DNA of 46,086 nucleotides from Anaeromyces robustus (GCA_002104895.1 MCFG01000479.1:1-46086); one strand, 5' to 3'. Shown: positions 10,539 to 22,866, numbered from the stretch's first letter. Made by a program: numbers and translations. The notes: generated by a model not told the origin, from the letters alone.

Positions 10539-10911
10539 ATAACAATTACCTTTTTCTCAGTAAATACGTTACAACAACCGCCAGATTAGAAGCTACCAGA
10601 TTAGAAGCTACCAGATTGGAAGCTACCAGTTTAGGAGTTACCAATTTAGGGGACCTAATTAAAAAAAAAAAAAATTTTATTATTTTATATCAGAAACTCG
10701 ACCGACACCCATTGCAATCGGGATAGCGTCCTGGTCGACTTTCACTAAAACAATATAATTTAATAAAAAAAAAAAAAAAAAAAAAAAAAATAATCTAAAA
10801 TCGAAGGAGAATATTTCGTGAATACTTAAACAAATTAAAAGTTTCAAAGTGTCAGAATTATTGATAATAAATAACGCTCTTCAGAACCTATCTTTAAACG
10901 AAAATCAAACG
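10539..10911 (+). other. Chromovirus leader
   Basis: Non-coding leader between LTR and gag. It starts ataacaattacc with no TGG-type tRNA primer site, so minus-strand priming may use another primer or self-priming (inference). It contains a 15-bp tandem repeat (10581-10655), a GC-rich stretch at 10689-10745 and a poly-A run at 10764-10790. Confidence 0.7.
10581..10655 (+). repeat. 15-bp tandem repeat in leader, about 5 units
   Basis: Units ccagattagaagcta, repeated, then ccagattggaagcta, ccagtttaggagtta and a decayed fifth. The period of 15 would encode a repeated RLEAT pentapeptide in one frame. A degenerate version with ctacc ends appears in the leader after the LTR at 44136. Confidence 0.85.
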
Positions 10912-12240
10912 ATGGGCGATAACAACAATCAACACATAAAAATGGTAAATGAACCACCCTTATTCACCGGAAAACGAGAAGAACTGGATGGATTCCTAAC
11001 CCGTGCTGAGCTAGCCATGGAATCCAATCCACAAAGGTTTTTGAATGACGACACAAAAATAAGGTTTTTAATGTCCTATATGCTTGAACGATCTTTAGAG
11101 TGGGCATCAATTTTACGAAGGAACAATAGTCCACTCTTGAATAATTACGATGCATTTATAAGAGAATTAAGGTCTAACTTCGATGCTTACACTACCGAAG
11201 CGGTGGTTGCAAATGAAAAACTTTGCAACTTAAGACAAAGGCGTTATGGTCATGTATTTGAGTACATAACCGAATTCCAAAGAATAAGTCAGAGTTCTGA
11301 CTTTAATGAGAGCGCCAAAATTCACATGTTTATTAGGGGATTAAAACAACAGTTGAGAGAGAAAATTGCAATTGTTAACTCCAATCCAAACTCTCTCGAA
11401 AGATTGTATAGGACAGTAGTCACAGTTGAAAACCTAGTCAAGAGAAACCAGAGATTGGAAGACTACTACCAACATGGTAACGACCCGATGGAAGTTGATT
11501 TCTACCGTATCAAGAGAGGGGAAAAAAGTCTTAACTACGGCCTAAATTTCAGAAGTCCATATCTGGAAAGTAAAAAATCCTTCGAAAAAGAAAGAAAAGA
11601 TGGAGTATGTTCTCTCTGTAAACAGAAGGGTCATTTACAATTCAATTGTCCAAATCGAAAAAGACCCAAACAAATGAAGGTAATCAAAAAGATTCTCAGA
11701 GAAAAGGGACTAATGCCAGGAGCTACTTCAAAATTACATGAGTCAAAGTTGACTGAAATAAAAAAGGAAGCTGAAAAAAGCAATTTTATTGAATTCTATA
11801 TTAGTACTAACGAAATAAATGAACAAAAAGCTAGAGTACTAATTGATTCTGGGGCAGACCTTAATTTTATTCACCCAGAATTTGCTAAATTAATCGGCAT
11901 CAACGTAAATCAATTAAAAGAACCATTTGGAGTGTCTGGGCTGGGTTATGGAATTTCTAAGATTAAAAAGGAAACAGAAAAATGCATTTTAAGAAAAAGA
12001 AACCACTATGAACTTATTAAATTTTATGTCCTTCGAATCCCTGATGTCGATATCATTTTAGGTTTACCTTGGATCGAAAAGCACTGTCCTTCAAACTACC
12101 ACGACAATAAGAAAATATCCTTCAGTTCTGGTTTCTGTGCACGTTTCTGCAATTATGGAAAGAGAAAAAGAAACTCAGAAAGAAAAGAAACCAGTTATCA
12201 AAATTATATCAAGAAAAGGAAAAGAACCTGCGGAAGATGA
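10912..12240 (+). CDS. gag-pro: Chromovirus Gag and protease
   Basis: The frame is open from 10849, but the first ATG is at 10912. The capsid part includes FTGKREELDGFLTRAELAM and a Retrotrans_gag-like helical region to about 11400. A CCHC zinc knuckle (CSLCKQKGHLQFNC) lies at 11608-11649. A retropepsin follows with VLIDSGADLNF (DSG at 11845-11853) and IILGLPW near 12053. The frame ends at 12240 in Lys/Arg-rich sequence, and the pol reading continues in other frames through frameshifts. Gag coats the RNA and forms the particle; the protease would process the polyprotein. Confidence 0.92.
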   Translation: MGDNNNQHIKMVNEPPLFTGKREELDGFLTRAELAMESNPQRFLNDDTKIRFLMSYMLERSLEWASILRRNNSPLLNNYDAFIRELRSNFDAYTTEAVVANEKLCNLRQRRYGHVFEYITEFQRISQSSDFNESAKIHMFIRGLKQQLREKIAIVNSNPNSLERLYRTVVTVENLVKRNQRLEDYYQHGNDPMEVDFYRIKRGEKSLNYGLNFRSPYLESKKSFEKERKDGVCSLCKQKGHLQFNCPNRKRPKQMKVIKKILREKGLMPGATSKLHESKLTEIKKEAEKSNFIEFYISTNEINEQKARVLIDSGADLNFIHPEFAKLIGINVNQLKEPFGVSGLGYGISKIKKETEKCILRKRNHYELIKFYVLRIPDVDIILGLPWIEKHCPSNYHDNKKISFSSGFCARFCNYGKRKRNSERKETSYQNYIKKRKRTCGR

Positions 12241-12644
12241 AACGAGAGAAATAAAGTCAAGAAGGAATTTAAAGAAGAACCTCTACTTCAAAGACAAACT
12301 GGTCTAGTGAAGACGAAGAAGATAGAGAAGAATATTTCAAAGGAAGATTAGTTCGTACAATCAATGATAGTGATGTTGACTATGAAAGTGATGTTAATGA
12401 TAGTTTTATGTTTGATAGTAATAGCGATAGTATTAGTGATATTGATAGCATTAATAATAGTATTAGTGATAGTAAAATTATGAAGAATTAGTGATAGTAA
12501 TAATAACGATTTAATAATAAAAAAGATAAAAATAAATGTAATAATGATTCTTGTAATGAAAATTCATGTATTAAAAAAGAAAGTAAAATATCTTATGCAT
12601 GTAGAGTTATTAAAAAATTAAATATTATAAATAAAGATGAAAAA
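12241..12644 (+). pseudogene. Frame-broken acidic linker between protease and RT
   Basis: In a shifted frame, an acidic Ser/Asp/Asn-rich linker is readable (SSEDEEDREEYF, then repeated SDSISD). It carries several small indels and is not a separate gene. Confidence 0.6.
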
Positions 12645-13387
12645 ATGGTCACTTTACCATCACAATATATTGATTTTATTGATGTGTTTAATGAATAAAA
12701 TTGTAAGAAATTGCTTCCACATCGTGATTACGATTGTGAAATAAAATTAAAAGAAAATAGTAGTTTGTTTTATGGACCACTATATTCTTTAAATGAAATT
12801 GAAAGAGAGGAATTAAAAAGATATTTAAAAGAGAATTTAGAAAAAGGTTTTATTAGAAAATCTACTTCTCCTGCTGGAGCGCCTATTCTTTTCGTTAAAA
12901 AGAAGGATGATTCTTTACGTTTGTGTGTTGATTATCGAAAATTTAATGAAATGACCATCCGCAATTCATATCCTCTTCCTTTAATTAGTGATTTATTAGA
13001 TAGAGTCAAAGGAACAAAATATTTACTAAATTAGACTTAAAATCTGCATATAATTTAGTAAGAATCAAAGAAGGAGATGAATTCAAAACTGCATTTCGTA
13101 CTCGTTATGGTCATTATGAATATTTAGTAATACCTTTCGGGTTAAAAATGCTCAGCTACATTTTAACATTTTATAAATGATGTTTTAAGTGATTATCTTG
13201 ATGAATTTGTAATCTCTTATATTGATGATATCTTATATACTCTAAGAATATTAAAGAACATCATACTCATGTAACAAAGGTATAATTAAATTGTTAGAAA
13301 ATAATTTATACTTAAACTTGGAAAAGTACGAATTGATGTAGAAGAAACAACCTTCTTGGATATGTAATTTCTAAACGTGGTTTAGAA
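12645..13387 (+). pseudogene. pol: Chromovirus reverse transcriptase, frameshifted
   Basis: LPSQYIDFIDVFNE is followed by TAA at 12696-12698, then [33 protein letters not shown] and [15 protein letters not shown]. After a frameshift near 13020 come [33 protein letters not shown], a further indel near 13150, then the catalytic YIDDIL at about 13219-13236. Several more single-base indels follow up to 13388. All RT motifs are recognisable but the frame is broken at least four times, so this copy is inactive. Confidence 0.88.
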
Positions 13388-13999
13388 ATGGATAAAGAAA
13401 AGGTCAAAGCAGTTTTAGATTGGCCTGTTCCAAAAAATGTCAAAGAGATACAATCATTTATTGGATTATGCAATTACTACCGTATTTTTATTAAAGACTT
13501 TGCAAAAATTGCTAATCCATTACACAAACTTACAAGAAAAAATGTTCCTTATAATTGGAGTGATGAACAACAAAATGCTTTTGATACTTTAAAAAATCTC
13601 TTTACCTCCGCTCCAATTTTAAAACACCCTGATAGTGATCAACAATTCATTGTTGAAACCGATGCAAGTAATTTTGCTGTTGGAGCAATTCTTTCTCAAG
13701 AATTCGATGGAAAGTTACATCCCATTGCATTTCTTTCGAAAAGTCTCAATCAATCCCAAAGAAACTACCAAATTTATGATAAAGAATTACTTGCTATCAA
13801 GACTGCTTTAGAAGAATGGCGTCATTACTTAGAAGGCGCTCGACAACGGTTTATTATTTATACTGATCATAAAAATCTCACATTCCCAAGAAAACCTGAG
13901 ATGCTTTCACAAAGACAAATTAGATGGAATGAATTCTTATTTATCGTGCAGGAAAGAAATCAGGTAAACCCGATATTTTATCTCGTAGAAGTGATCATC
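13388..13999 (+). pseudogene. pol: Chromovirus RT thumb and RNase H
   Basis: Includes FIGLCNYYRIFIKDFAKIA, FIVETDASNFAVGAILSQEF, YDKELLAIKTALEEWRHYL and YTDHKNLTF. A frameshift near 13960 separates this from GKPDILSRRSD, which continues into the integrase frame. The open frame past 13999 to 14092 is the out-of-frame tail. Confidence 0.88.
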
Positions 14000-14094
14000 T
14001 TTTTAATGTTTACAGAATTACTTCTTGTTGTGTTATTCGTGTTTGCAACATTGAAGATAAAACTATTGTCAATTCTATACTTAAAAACTTAAAA

Positions 14095-15597
14095 TCAGAT
14101 GAATTTTATAATAAAGCTAGAGAATTCATATTAGAAGGAAGGAACGGTAATGCTCCCTTTAAAAAGATGGATTATTTAAAATTAGATGGTGATGGTTTCT
14201 TGTTATTTAATAATCTCATTTACGTTCCGTATAACCTTCGTGGTAAAATTCTTGAAATTCATCATGATTCGATAACTGCAGGTCATTTTGGTGTTTTGAA
14301 AACATTTGAATTAATCTCTAGAAATTTTTGGTGGCCCAAAATGAGAAAAGACATCAAAAAATTTATTAAGTGTTGTTTTATTTGTTGCAAGTCAAAAGTT
14401 CCAAAACATAAACCTTATGGATTACTCTCCCCATTGTCCACTCCAGAAAGACCTTGGAAGGAAATTTCAATGGACTTCATAGTTGAACTTCCTAAATCAA
14501 GAGAAATGACTACTATTATGGTTGTAGTCGATAGGTTAACTAAGATGGCTCATTTTATTCCTTTACGTTGTCTGCCTACTGCTTCAATTGCAGCTAATTC
14601 ATTCATTAACAATATATTCCGTCTTCATGGTTTTCCAGATTCCATTATTTCTGATAGAGGCTCCCAATTTACTTCGGAATTTTGGAATAGAATGTGTAAG
14701 TTACTTGATATTAATCATTCTCTTTCCACTGCTAATCATCCTCAGACTGAAGGTCAAACGGAGAGGGTGAATGGAATCTTGGAACAATACCTTCGATGCT
14801 TTATTAACGAAAGACAAAATAATTGGGTGGATATTTTACCTTTTGCTGAATTTTCTTATAATAATACTATCCACCAATCTACTAAACAATCACCTTTCTT
14901 TTCCAATTATGGATTTAATCCTAAATTCTCTCCAGAAATTCCATCTTTCGATAATCCAAATAGCGCTGAAAAAAGAGTCATTGATATTGAAAACAATATT
15001 AAACTCCTTAAAGAAAACTTGGATAATGCTAAGAAAACCTATAAAAAGTATGCAGACAAAAGAAGATTGAATGCTCCTAGTTTTGAAGTGGGTCAACAAG
15101 TGTGGTTATACAAAGGTCTCAATATAAAAAATAGTAAGAAAAAATTAGCAGATCAAATGATGGGTCCTTTTACCATTACTAAAAAAGTTAGTCCTCGCGC
15201 TTTTGAATTAGATCTTCCTAGTGATATGCGTTGTCATCCTGTCTTTCATGTTTCTCTTTTAGAACCATATCACGAAAATGAATTTAAGGGTAGATCTTTG
15301 AGACCTAGAAGAAATACACATCTAACTGTTGACTCAATCGATAAAAGTCCGGATAAGATAATCGATATGAAAACCTATAAAGGTGAAAGTTATTATCTTA
15401 TGTCCTGGAAAGGTAACGATCCAGTAGATCAATCGTGGATCAAAGAAGACCAAGTAACAGACAAACAATTGATTCAACAATACCTTAAAAGATCTAGAAA
15501 AGGTAAAAGTTCTGAAGGGGATGACTTTAATAATGACTATTATATTAGATATAAGCCTCAACCTGTCTTTATTAACAATGAACCAAGGAAATTGTAA
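14095..15597 (+). CDS. pol: Chromovirus integrase with chromodomain
   Basis: The open frame from ATG 14167 to 15597 is intact. It has the HHCC zinc domain (IHHDSITAGHFG, then CCFICCKSK), and the DDE core: first Asp in MDFIVELP, second in SDRGSQFTSEF, Glu in QTEGQTERVNG. A C-terminal GPY/F-like region (MMGPFTI) is followed by FHVSLLEPYH and a chromodomain (YLMSWKGND near 15397, then QSWI). The chromodomain marks it as a chromovirus and is known in this family to steer integration to modified histones. The part before 14167 joins to the RNase H end through frame changes. Confidence 0.93.
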   Translation, partial: SDEFYNKAREFILEGRNGNAPFKKMDYLKLDGDGFLLFNNLIYVPYNLRGKILEIHHDSITAGHFGVLKTFELISRNFWWPKMRKDIKKFIKCCFICCKSKVPKHKPYGLLSPLSTPERPWKEISMDFIVELPKSREMTTIMVVVDRLTKMAHFIPLRCLPTASIAANSFINNIFRLHGFPDSIISDRGSQFTSEFWNRMCKLLDINHSLSTANHPQTEGQTERVNGILEQYLRCFINERQNNWVDILPFAEFSYNNTIHQSTKQSPFFSNYGFNPKFSPEIPSFDNPNSAEKRVIDIENNIKLLKENLDNAKKTYKKYADKRRLNAPSFEVGQQVWLYKGLNIKNSKKKLADQMMGPFTITKKVSPRAFELDLPSDMRCHPVFHVSLLEPYHENEFKGRSLRPRRNTHLTVDSIDKSPDKIIDMKTYKGESYYLMSWKGNDPVDQSWIKEDQVTDKQLIQQYLKRSRKGKSSEGDDFNNDYYIRYKPQPVFINNEPRKL

Positions 15598-15614
15598 TCT
15601 CGCAGGAGCTCGAC

Positions 15615-15629
15615 TTTAAGGAGAGAGAT
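15615..15629 (+). promoter_or_regulatory. Polypurine tract
   Basis: Taaggagagagat lies immediately before the 3' LTR, where plus-strand priming is expected. Confidence 0.7.
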
Positions 15630-16257
15630 TGTAAAGATATTATGCGCCACATTATAATATCTTTAATTGTAAATTCAGCCACTTTACAAGTAACTGAATT
15701 ACAAAAAATATTTCTGTAAAATTATTGTGAAACAATAATTTAAATCAATTAAATAAAGTTCAAAACAAAATAAATTATTAATTTATTTTGTGAAATATTA
15801 ATTTTTTCACTTTTAATTTATGAAATTGTTTTTAAATTTAAAATATATAATAAATATATTATTAATATTAGAATAATAAATAAATAATAAATGAACTCAA
15901 TTGAAATTATTTAGTCTTAGTTTTAATAGTTAATTTAAAATTTCTATTTTTAGAAATAATAAATAAATTTATTAAATAATAAAGTTTAGTTAGTTAGATA
16001 GTCCGTAAATAAATAGAAATTAAATATAAATAAATTAGTATAATATATAATAAATATAATTATTAAAAAATATAAAAATACTTCAAAATTTCTTAAATTT
16101 TGAAAGGTGTAATTGTTTTTAATTTATATTTTTTAATTCTTAAAAATTAATAAAACATATACTTTAATAAAACAAATTTTTATTAGCGTATTTTTTTTAA
16201 TTTTTGTGTTAGTGTTTCTTAATTGTTGTTGTAATCTATTTTCATAAATCTTTTACA
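15630..16257 (+). mobile_element. Chromovirus 3' LTR
   Basis: 628 bp from TGTAAAGATATT to TTTTACA. It is highly similar to the 5' LTR but has a short deletion near 15822 and a diverged last 60 bp. Flanking 5-mers (tttac left of 9893, gtttg right of 16257) do not match, so no target duplication is seen. Confidence 0.92.
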
Positions 16258-17356
16258 GTTTGAAGGATTGGTTTTAATATATACAACTTATTTCTAAATC
16301 AGATTCAGTATTGTGGTCTTTTACGAAAGCATTAGCATAAATATTATTGTCCTTTTTATTTTTAAATGAATTATTCCTATATTTGTTTTGATTATGTTTA
16401 GACCAGTTACGTGGACGTTTATTCTTCTTAGTGAATTTATACTTTCCAGTTTCGCTTGTCTTCGTTTTATTATTTCCTTTGATGTACCTGCAGTCTGAGG
16501 AATAGTGGCTATACTTGTGACATATATGGCATCTTCCATTTTTTCTCTTTCCTTTTATTTGCTGAGTTGTATTTCTCTTTGTTTTGAATTTGTTGGATTC
16601 GATACTTAATGCTTCATTTAGCAGTTTCCTCGGATTAGTGGTTTCTTTTATATTTGAAAATATTATATCCGGAATGACATTTTTTACATAGTCTTTGCAT
16701 TTTTCCCAGTTATCTTTAAATTGAAAAACATTTATGAACCTTAGGTTTTCTGGAAGGGCTCTATTTAGTGTTCCTGCTTTTATGTTATCAGGAATATCTC
16801 CATCTACATTTTCTAATTCGTCAATTAAGTTTTGTAGTGTAGCAATGAAAATATGAATATCTTCTTCAATATATCTCATATTATCAATTTTGTCCTTTAA
16901 GTCTGCTTTTTTGTGTTCTGAACTACGAGTGAACGAGTGAATGATTTATTCAGTAATTTCCAGGTTTGATAAGCTGTTTTATTTTGGCTTTGAATTATCC
17001 CTTTTATTTTTTCGCCTAAACTATTAGTTATTATCCATTTAACTAAAATATCATTTTTTATATCTTCTTCAGAGGTAGATTTTTCATAGACCAAATATTC
17101 ATCAAATTTGTCTTGAATGTACTGATTTAAATTTTCTTTTATGTCCCTTTTTCTTAATTTTACTACCTTTTCTTCTGTTACATATCTGTCTAAATTATTA
17201 ATACATAATAGGTACATTATATTTGTTCTCCATTCAGTATAATTTTCGGTAGATAATTATTTTATTGAAGTTTTCTGAATAGTTGAATGTAATACCTTTC
17301 GTACTATTATCCTCTTCAATATTTATGATGTGCTTTTAATTTCTTGGCCTTGGCAT
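16258..17356 (-). pseudogene. Ty1/copia Gag
   Basis: Starts at ATG 17356 (MPRPRN, then a TAA at codon 7), runs through ENYTEWRTNIMYLL (about 17250-17209), a UBN2-type gag domain (WKLLNKSF), a frameshift near 16900, IFIATLQNLIDELENVDGDI, and a CCHC knuckle CHICHKYSHYSSDC at about 16522-16481. The frame stops near 16274. The protease catalytic DSG segment expected next is missing; the rest resumes at 9892 on the other side of the inserted chromovirus. Confidence 0.85.
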
Positions 17357-18129
17357 TTTTATTTTTATTTAATATATTTTCAATATTTAATTATTGTAGT
17401 TGTTTTATTTACAATGAAAATAGAGAAAAAAAACTGTATTTATAAGAAAAATTATGTAATAATATTATTTAAAACTATTATTTATACATAGTATAAATAT
17501 TTTTAGTTATCCCCCTTTTATTTTATAGAGTATTATTTATAGATTGTTTATGTCACATTTCTGATTTAGGGGAGTTATATTGATATTATTTGCTATTGTC
17601 ATTAAATTATGTTTAATTTAATATAAATAAATTTTTATTTATCTTATTATTGTTATTAAATTATGTTTAATATAAATAAATTTTTATTTATTTTATTATT
17701 GTTGTTATTATTATTTTTTAGATATTATCTAACATCAAAATTTTGATTGGTTTTTTTTTATTTATTTATATATTTTTATTATATTTAACTTTATTAATTA
17801 TATTTGATTGGTTATTATATTATTTTTAATTTTATTTTATTTTTAATTTTTGTTAATTATATTTAATTATATTTTAATTTTATTAATAGTTTTAATTTTA
17901 GATATTACTTAATTTTAAAAAATTATTTTCTTTTTGATTGGTTTGTTGGTGAATTTTATGTCATATATTTATATTATTTTAAATTTTATATGAAAATTTA
18001 TACAAATATTTTAATTATAATTTAATTTTATAATATTATTTCATGTACATATAATATTATTTAATATTATTTTATTAGTTCTATTCATATTAATAACTCT
18101 ATTGATTTTAATTTTATTTCTAATTATTT
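17357..18129. other. A/T-rich flank of copia gag, LTR not resolved
   Basis: The copia 5' LTR should lie here, read on the minus strand, but no clear TG...CA boundary could be fixed. The sequence has repeats such as aaattatgtttaat(a)taaataaattttta, seen twice at 17604-17690. Confidence 0.4.
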
Positions 18130-18149
18130 ATACTTGACTGACATAATTC

Positions 18150-18330
18150 TTATAAACAGCTCAAGTAAAGATAAAATATCATTTAGAAATGAACTATTAT
18201 TAATATTATAGTTTTAAGGAATATAATTCAGCTCAAATAAATCTGGCTGACTTAATCTTAAAAATGATATGACTGACAAAATTTCAGCTCAAACATAAAT
18301 GTTTGGTTGATAAGATTCAGCTCAAACGAA
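18150..18330. repeat. Dispersed CAGCTCAAA repeats
   Basis: cagctcaa recurs at about 18158, 18229, 18281 and 18319, each near a tgactga or ttgataa motif. The spacing is irregular; it reads as decayed tandem units. Confidence 0.5.
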
Positions 18331-18837
18331 AATATAATTTCAAAAATTTTTACATTTTATATACTTTATTATGCAATTAATATTTTTATTTTGAATGATT
18401 TTGATTAATGAATTCTTCAGTTAAACATTTATGTATATATATGAGTTAGTTTATATTTATTTATATGAAAAAAAATTATTATTTATAATATTTATAATTT
18501 AATACTTAAATTTTTTAAAGCTCAATTATAGTGAGTTGAGACTCTTAATCTTTTAAATTAATATATGAATAATTATGATTTTATGTTAAAAAATATAATA
18601 AAGAATGTTAATTATGAATTTATGTTAAGATACTTTATTATATTTTTTATAATAGTTTTATTACATATTAAAAAATAGAATAAATAGGGAATTTATTTTC
18701 TATTTATATTTAATGGAAAATTAAATATTATTTCTATTGGTTAATACAATAATATTAAGGGGTTATTTATTTATATAAATAATATAAGTTAACTATATTA
18801 TGATAAACACAATAAATGTTATTCTGACAGTTATTAT

Positions 18838-18880
18838 TACTTATTATTATTATAATTACTTATTATTATTTATTATTTAT

Positions 18881-18961
<81 letters not shown>

Positions 18962-19222
18962 TATTATTTATTATTTATTATTTATTATTTATTATTTATT
19001 ATTTATTATTTATTATTTATTATTTATTATTTATTATTTATTATTTATTATTTATTATTTATTATTTATTATTTATTATTTATTATTTATTATTTATTAT
19101 TTATTATTTATTATTTATTATTTATTATTATTTATTATTTATTATTTATTATTTATTATTTATTATTATTTATTATTTATTATTTATTATTTATTATTTA
19201 TTATTTATTATTTATTATTAAT
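18838..19222. repeat. (ATT)n and (ATTTATT)n microsatellites
   Basis: A pure ATT array (about 18887-18960) turns into a 7-bp ATTTATT array. The long open frame here is a translation of the repeat. Confidence 0.97.
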
Positions 19223-20948
19223 TATTAACTATTATTTCTAATTTTTTATTTTTATTTCTAAATTTTTTATTTTGTATTTAATAATTTAAATAAATAAAAA
19301 GATTTTTTACTTTATTATAAAAATAAGACATATTTTTTTTTATAAAATTATTATTTTTAAATTTGTAAAATTTCAATTTCAATTTCAATTTCAAATTCTT
19401 TCCATTAACAAAAGTAAAGAAAAGAAGTAAAGAAAAAACAAAAACAAAAAAAAAGGAAAAAAAAAAAGTTCTCTTTATTTTTTTTGTTATTGAAATAAAA
19501 AAGAATAAAAAACTGAAATTGTAAAAAGTGAAAGAAGAAAAACAAAAGAATAAAAAATGAAATTTAACAATTTCATTTGAACAAAAATAAATTTTTTTAA
19601 TAAATTTAAAAAATAATAATAAAAATTAAAAATTAAAAATTTTGTTTTTAAAAATCAATTTCTTTATTAGTAAAAATAGAATTAAAAATTTATGGTAAAA
19701 ATTTCCTTTAATATTATTATAAAAAAAATTAATAAATTAAATTCTTTTTTCTTTTTTTTTTTTAAATAATATTTAATTGTAAAATTGTAAAATTAATTAA
19801 TAAAATTGTAAAATTAATTAATAAAATTGTAAAATTAATTAATAATTTTATTTTATTTTTTTTATTACTTTTTATCTAAATTCATCTCAATTTTATTTCT
19901 TCTTATTATTCAATTTAAATTCAATTTAAATTAAACTCATTTTTGCTTATTTTTATTTTAAATGAAATTTAAAAAAGTGGGACAAAAAATGTTACACAAT
20001 TTTTTATTATAAAAATTATGAAAATATTTATTTTAAGAAAAAAAAAAACTTTTATTTACATAATATTTTATTATCATATTATTTATATAATTTATTTATT
20101 ATCTACTTAGTAAATTAATTATTGAAAATTTTAATGTTAATAATGTTTTACTCAATTTTATAATAAATTATTTTATTTATTAATGGGTGTATTTAATTCA
20201 AATGTTAATTTTTTTATTTTATTGTAGTTTTTTTTTCTTTATATTAATAAAAAAAAGTACTTTAATTTATGACTGCTTTTTTTTAGTATTAAATTTAATT
20301 TCTTGTATGAAGGAAGGTAGAATTTTTCTTTATATTAATAAAAAACATTTAATTTTTTTTAATTATTTATAATTTTATAATAAAAAAAATAAATAATTAA
20401 TAATATATAAAAAATATAATAAATATTTTAATTATATTCATTAGTAAAATTAAATTTAAAAATTAAAAATAATAATAAACAATAATATTAGAAAATATTT
20501 AAAAATATTTTATAATTATATAAAGTATAAAAATATTATTTTTTATATATAATTATTTAGTTTTTATTACAAGAATATACCAATATAGATATTTTTAAAT
20601 TTTAAGAATAAATAAATGAATAAATAAATACATGTAAATTATATTTATATTTATATTTATATTTATATTTATTAAATTGATCTTTTATTATTAAATATTA
20701 TTATACAGATTGTATAATTAGCGGTTTAAAAAAATAGTAGTTTAACTTTTACTAATGATTGAAAAGATTTTTTTTTTTGATTTTTATACTATATTATATA
20801 TAAAATTAAATAAAACATTTCTTTTTTTTTTTAATATATGTAATATTTACTCTTTTTATTTTTTAAAAAAAAAAAGGTCTGAAAAGATTACTAATATTTC
20901 AGGATACTGAATGTGATGGCTCAAATCTTTTCCCTCCATCAAACGGTA
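19223..20948. other. A/T desert, no gene seen
   Basis: Homopolymer A and T runs and short repeats only (for example aatttc units near 19370, taaaattgtaaaattaatt units near 19790-19845, and atttat units near 20640). Confidence 0.7.
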
Positions 20949-21050
20949 TTAATAATAAATATTTCTGTAAAAAATTATTGTGAAACAATTAATTTAAATC
21001 ATTTAAATCAAATAAAGTTCGAAACAAAATAATTATAAAATTTTAATTTA
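20949..21050 (+). mobile_element. Chromovirus LTR fragment
   Basis: aaatatttctgtaaa..attattgtgaaaca and the following aataaagttcgaaac match the region near 9970-10030 of the chromovirus LTR with small indels. Only about 100 bp are preserved. Confidence 0.75.
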
Positions 21051-22020
21051 TATAATTTATAAAAAAAATTATTATTATTTTTGAAAGTAAAACAAAAAAA
21101 AAAAAAAAAAAAAAAAGATTATAAAAAATTAAAAAAAATTTATGCTGCGGATTGTATTTTTTATTTTAGATTAAAAAAAATTTTTTTTTAATAAACAAAT
21201 ATAAAAAATTACAAAAACATATAGAGAAAATTAAAAAAAAAATTATGTTGCGGATTTTCTTTTTTCTTTTTTCTTTTTATTTTATTTAATATTTTAATAT
21301 TTTTTTTTGTAATTTTTTAATATATTATAATCCTTTTGTATTTTTTTATATTTTTTTTGTATTTTATATATATTTTTATATATATATTTTATTTTTTTTA
21401 TTTCTTTTTCTTTTTTTTTTTTAAATAAAAAATAAACTAAAATAAACTTAAAACTATTTATTTTTTATTGAATATAATAAAAATAATTCTTTTCTTTTCT
21501 TTTTTTGGTTTCATTATTATTTTACCTATAAATAAAACTTTTTTTTATTCAATTTATTTATTTAATTATATAAACTTAAAAATAATTAATAATAAATAAT
21601 TAATAATTAATAATTAATAAATATTATTGACTATTTTGACTTATTAAAATATTTTTTATTTGTGTTGGTAATAATAATTATACTTTACTTTTACTATACA
21701 ATAAATAATAAAAATAATAATAATAAATAATAAATAATAAAAAAATAATAAGAAGAAAATAAATAATAAATAATAATGATTATTATTATTATTATTTTAT
21801 TATTTATTTATTTACTTTAAGAAACAAACAACAATAGCAACAAAATAAAAAATAAAAAAAAATAATTGAAAAAAAATTTTTTTTATTTTTGTTTTTAATT
21901 TAATAATAAATAAAATAGAATTAAAATATAATAAAATTTATTTTTTTTCCAATTTTTTTTCCACTTTTATTTTATTTTAATTAAAAAATTGAAAAAATAG
22001 AAAAAAAATTAAATTTTTTT

Positions 22021-22182
22021 TATATTTTATATTTTATATTTTATTTTTTATATTTTATATTTTATATTTTATATTTTATATTTTATATTTTATATTTTAT
22101 ATTTTATATTTTATATTTTATATTTTATATTTTATATTTTATATTTTATATTTTATATTTTATATTTTATATTTTATATTTT
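22021..22182. repeat. (TATATTT)n microsatellite
   Basis: About 22 nearly perfect 7-bp units. Confidence 0.97.
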
Positions 22183-22866
22183 GTTTAAATTAAACAAATA
22201 AAGAAAAAGAGAGAGAAAAAGAGAGAGAAAAAGAGAAAGAGAGATTGAATTTTATTACATTTCAATTTTTTAACTTTTTAATAATACACATACAAAAAAA
22301 AGAAAAAGAAAAGAAAAAAAAAGTGACAATTTTTTTATGAAATTTTTTTTAAGTAATGAATCTAAATGTAAAAATTTAAAAAGAAAACTTTTAAATGATA
22401 AAAAAAATTAATATAAAATAAATAAATAAATAAATAAAAAGATATTATACATATATTCTATTTTTTATTTCTTATTTCTTATTTCTATTTTATTTTATTT
22501 TATTTTTCACAAACAAAAATTTATTTAGTTAAGTTTAATTTGCGGAAACTTTATCCATTTTCCATTTTCTTATATTTAAAAATTAAAAGTGGAAAAAAAT
22601 TCTTAATTTTTTTTTAAATTTTTTTAATTTTTTATTTTTTGGTAAATAAAATAAAATAAATGTAAATTAAATGGAAATTAAATGGAAATTATAATCCGCA
22701 AAATAAAAATAAAAAAATATATTAATTTTATTGAATCAATTATCACCATAACTCTCTCTCATTCTTAACTTCCGTCTTTTTTTTTTTTTATTTTTTATTT
22801 TTTTTTATTTTCCTTTATATTATAATTATAAATGATAATATAAATTTTTACATTATTTTACTTTTT

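Noticed and set aside
10964-11155. Minus-strand frame inside gag
   Set aside because: It is a shadow of the well supported plus-strand gag frame.
9888-16262. 5-bp target duplication of the nested chromovirus
   Set aside because: Flanking 5-mers tttac and gtttg differ; the LTR ends are confirmed by the solo copy at 41234, so a duplication is really absent.
18800-19228. 142-codon open frame rich in Ile and Tyr
   Set aside because: It is the translation of ATT and ATTTATT microsatellites.
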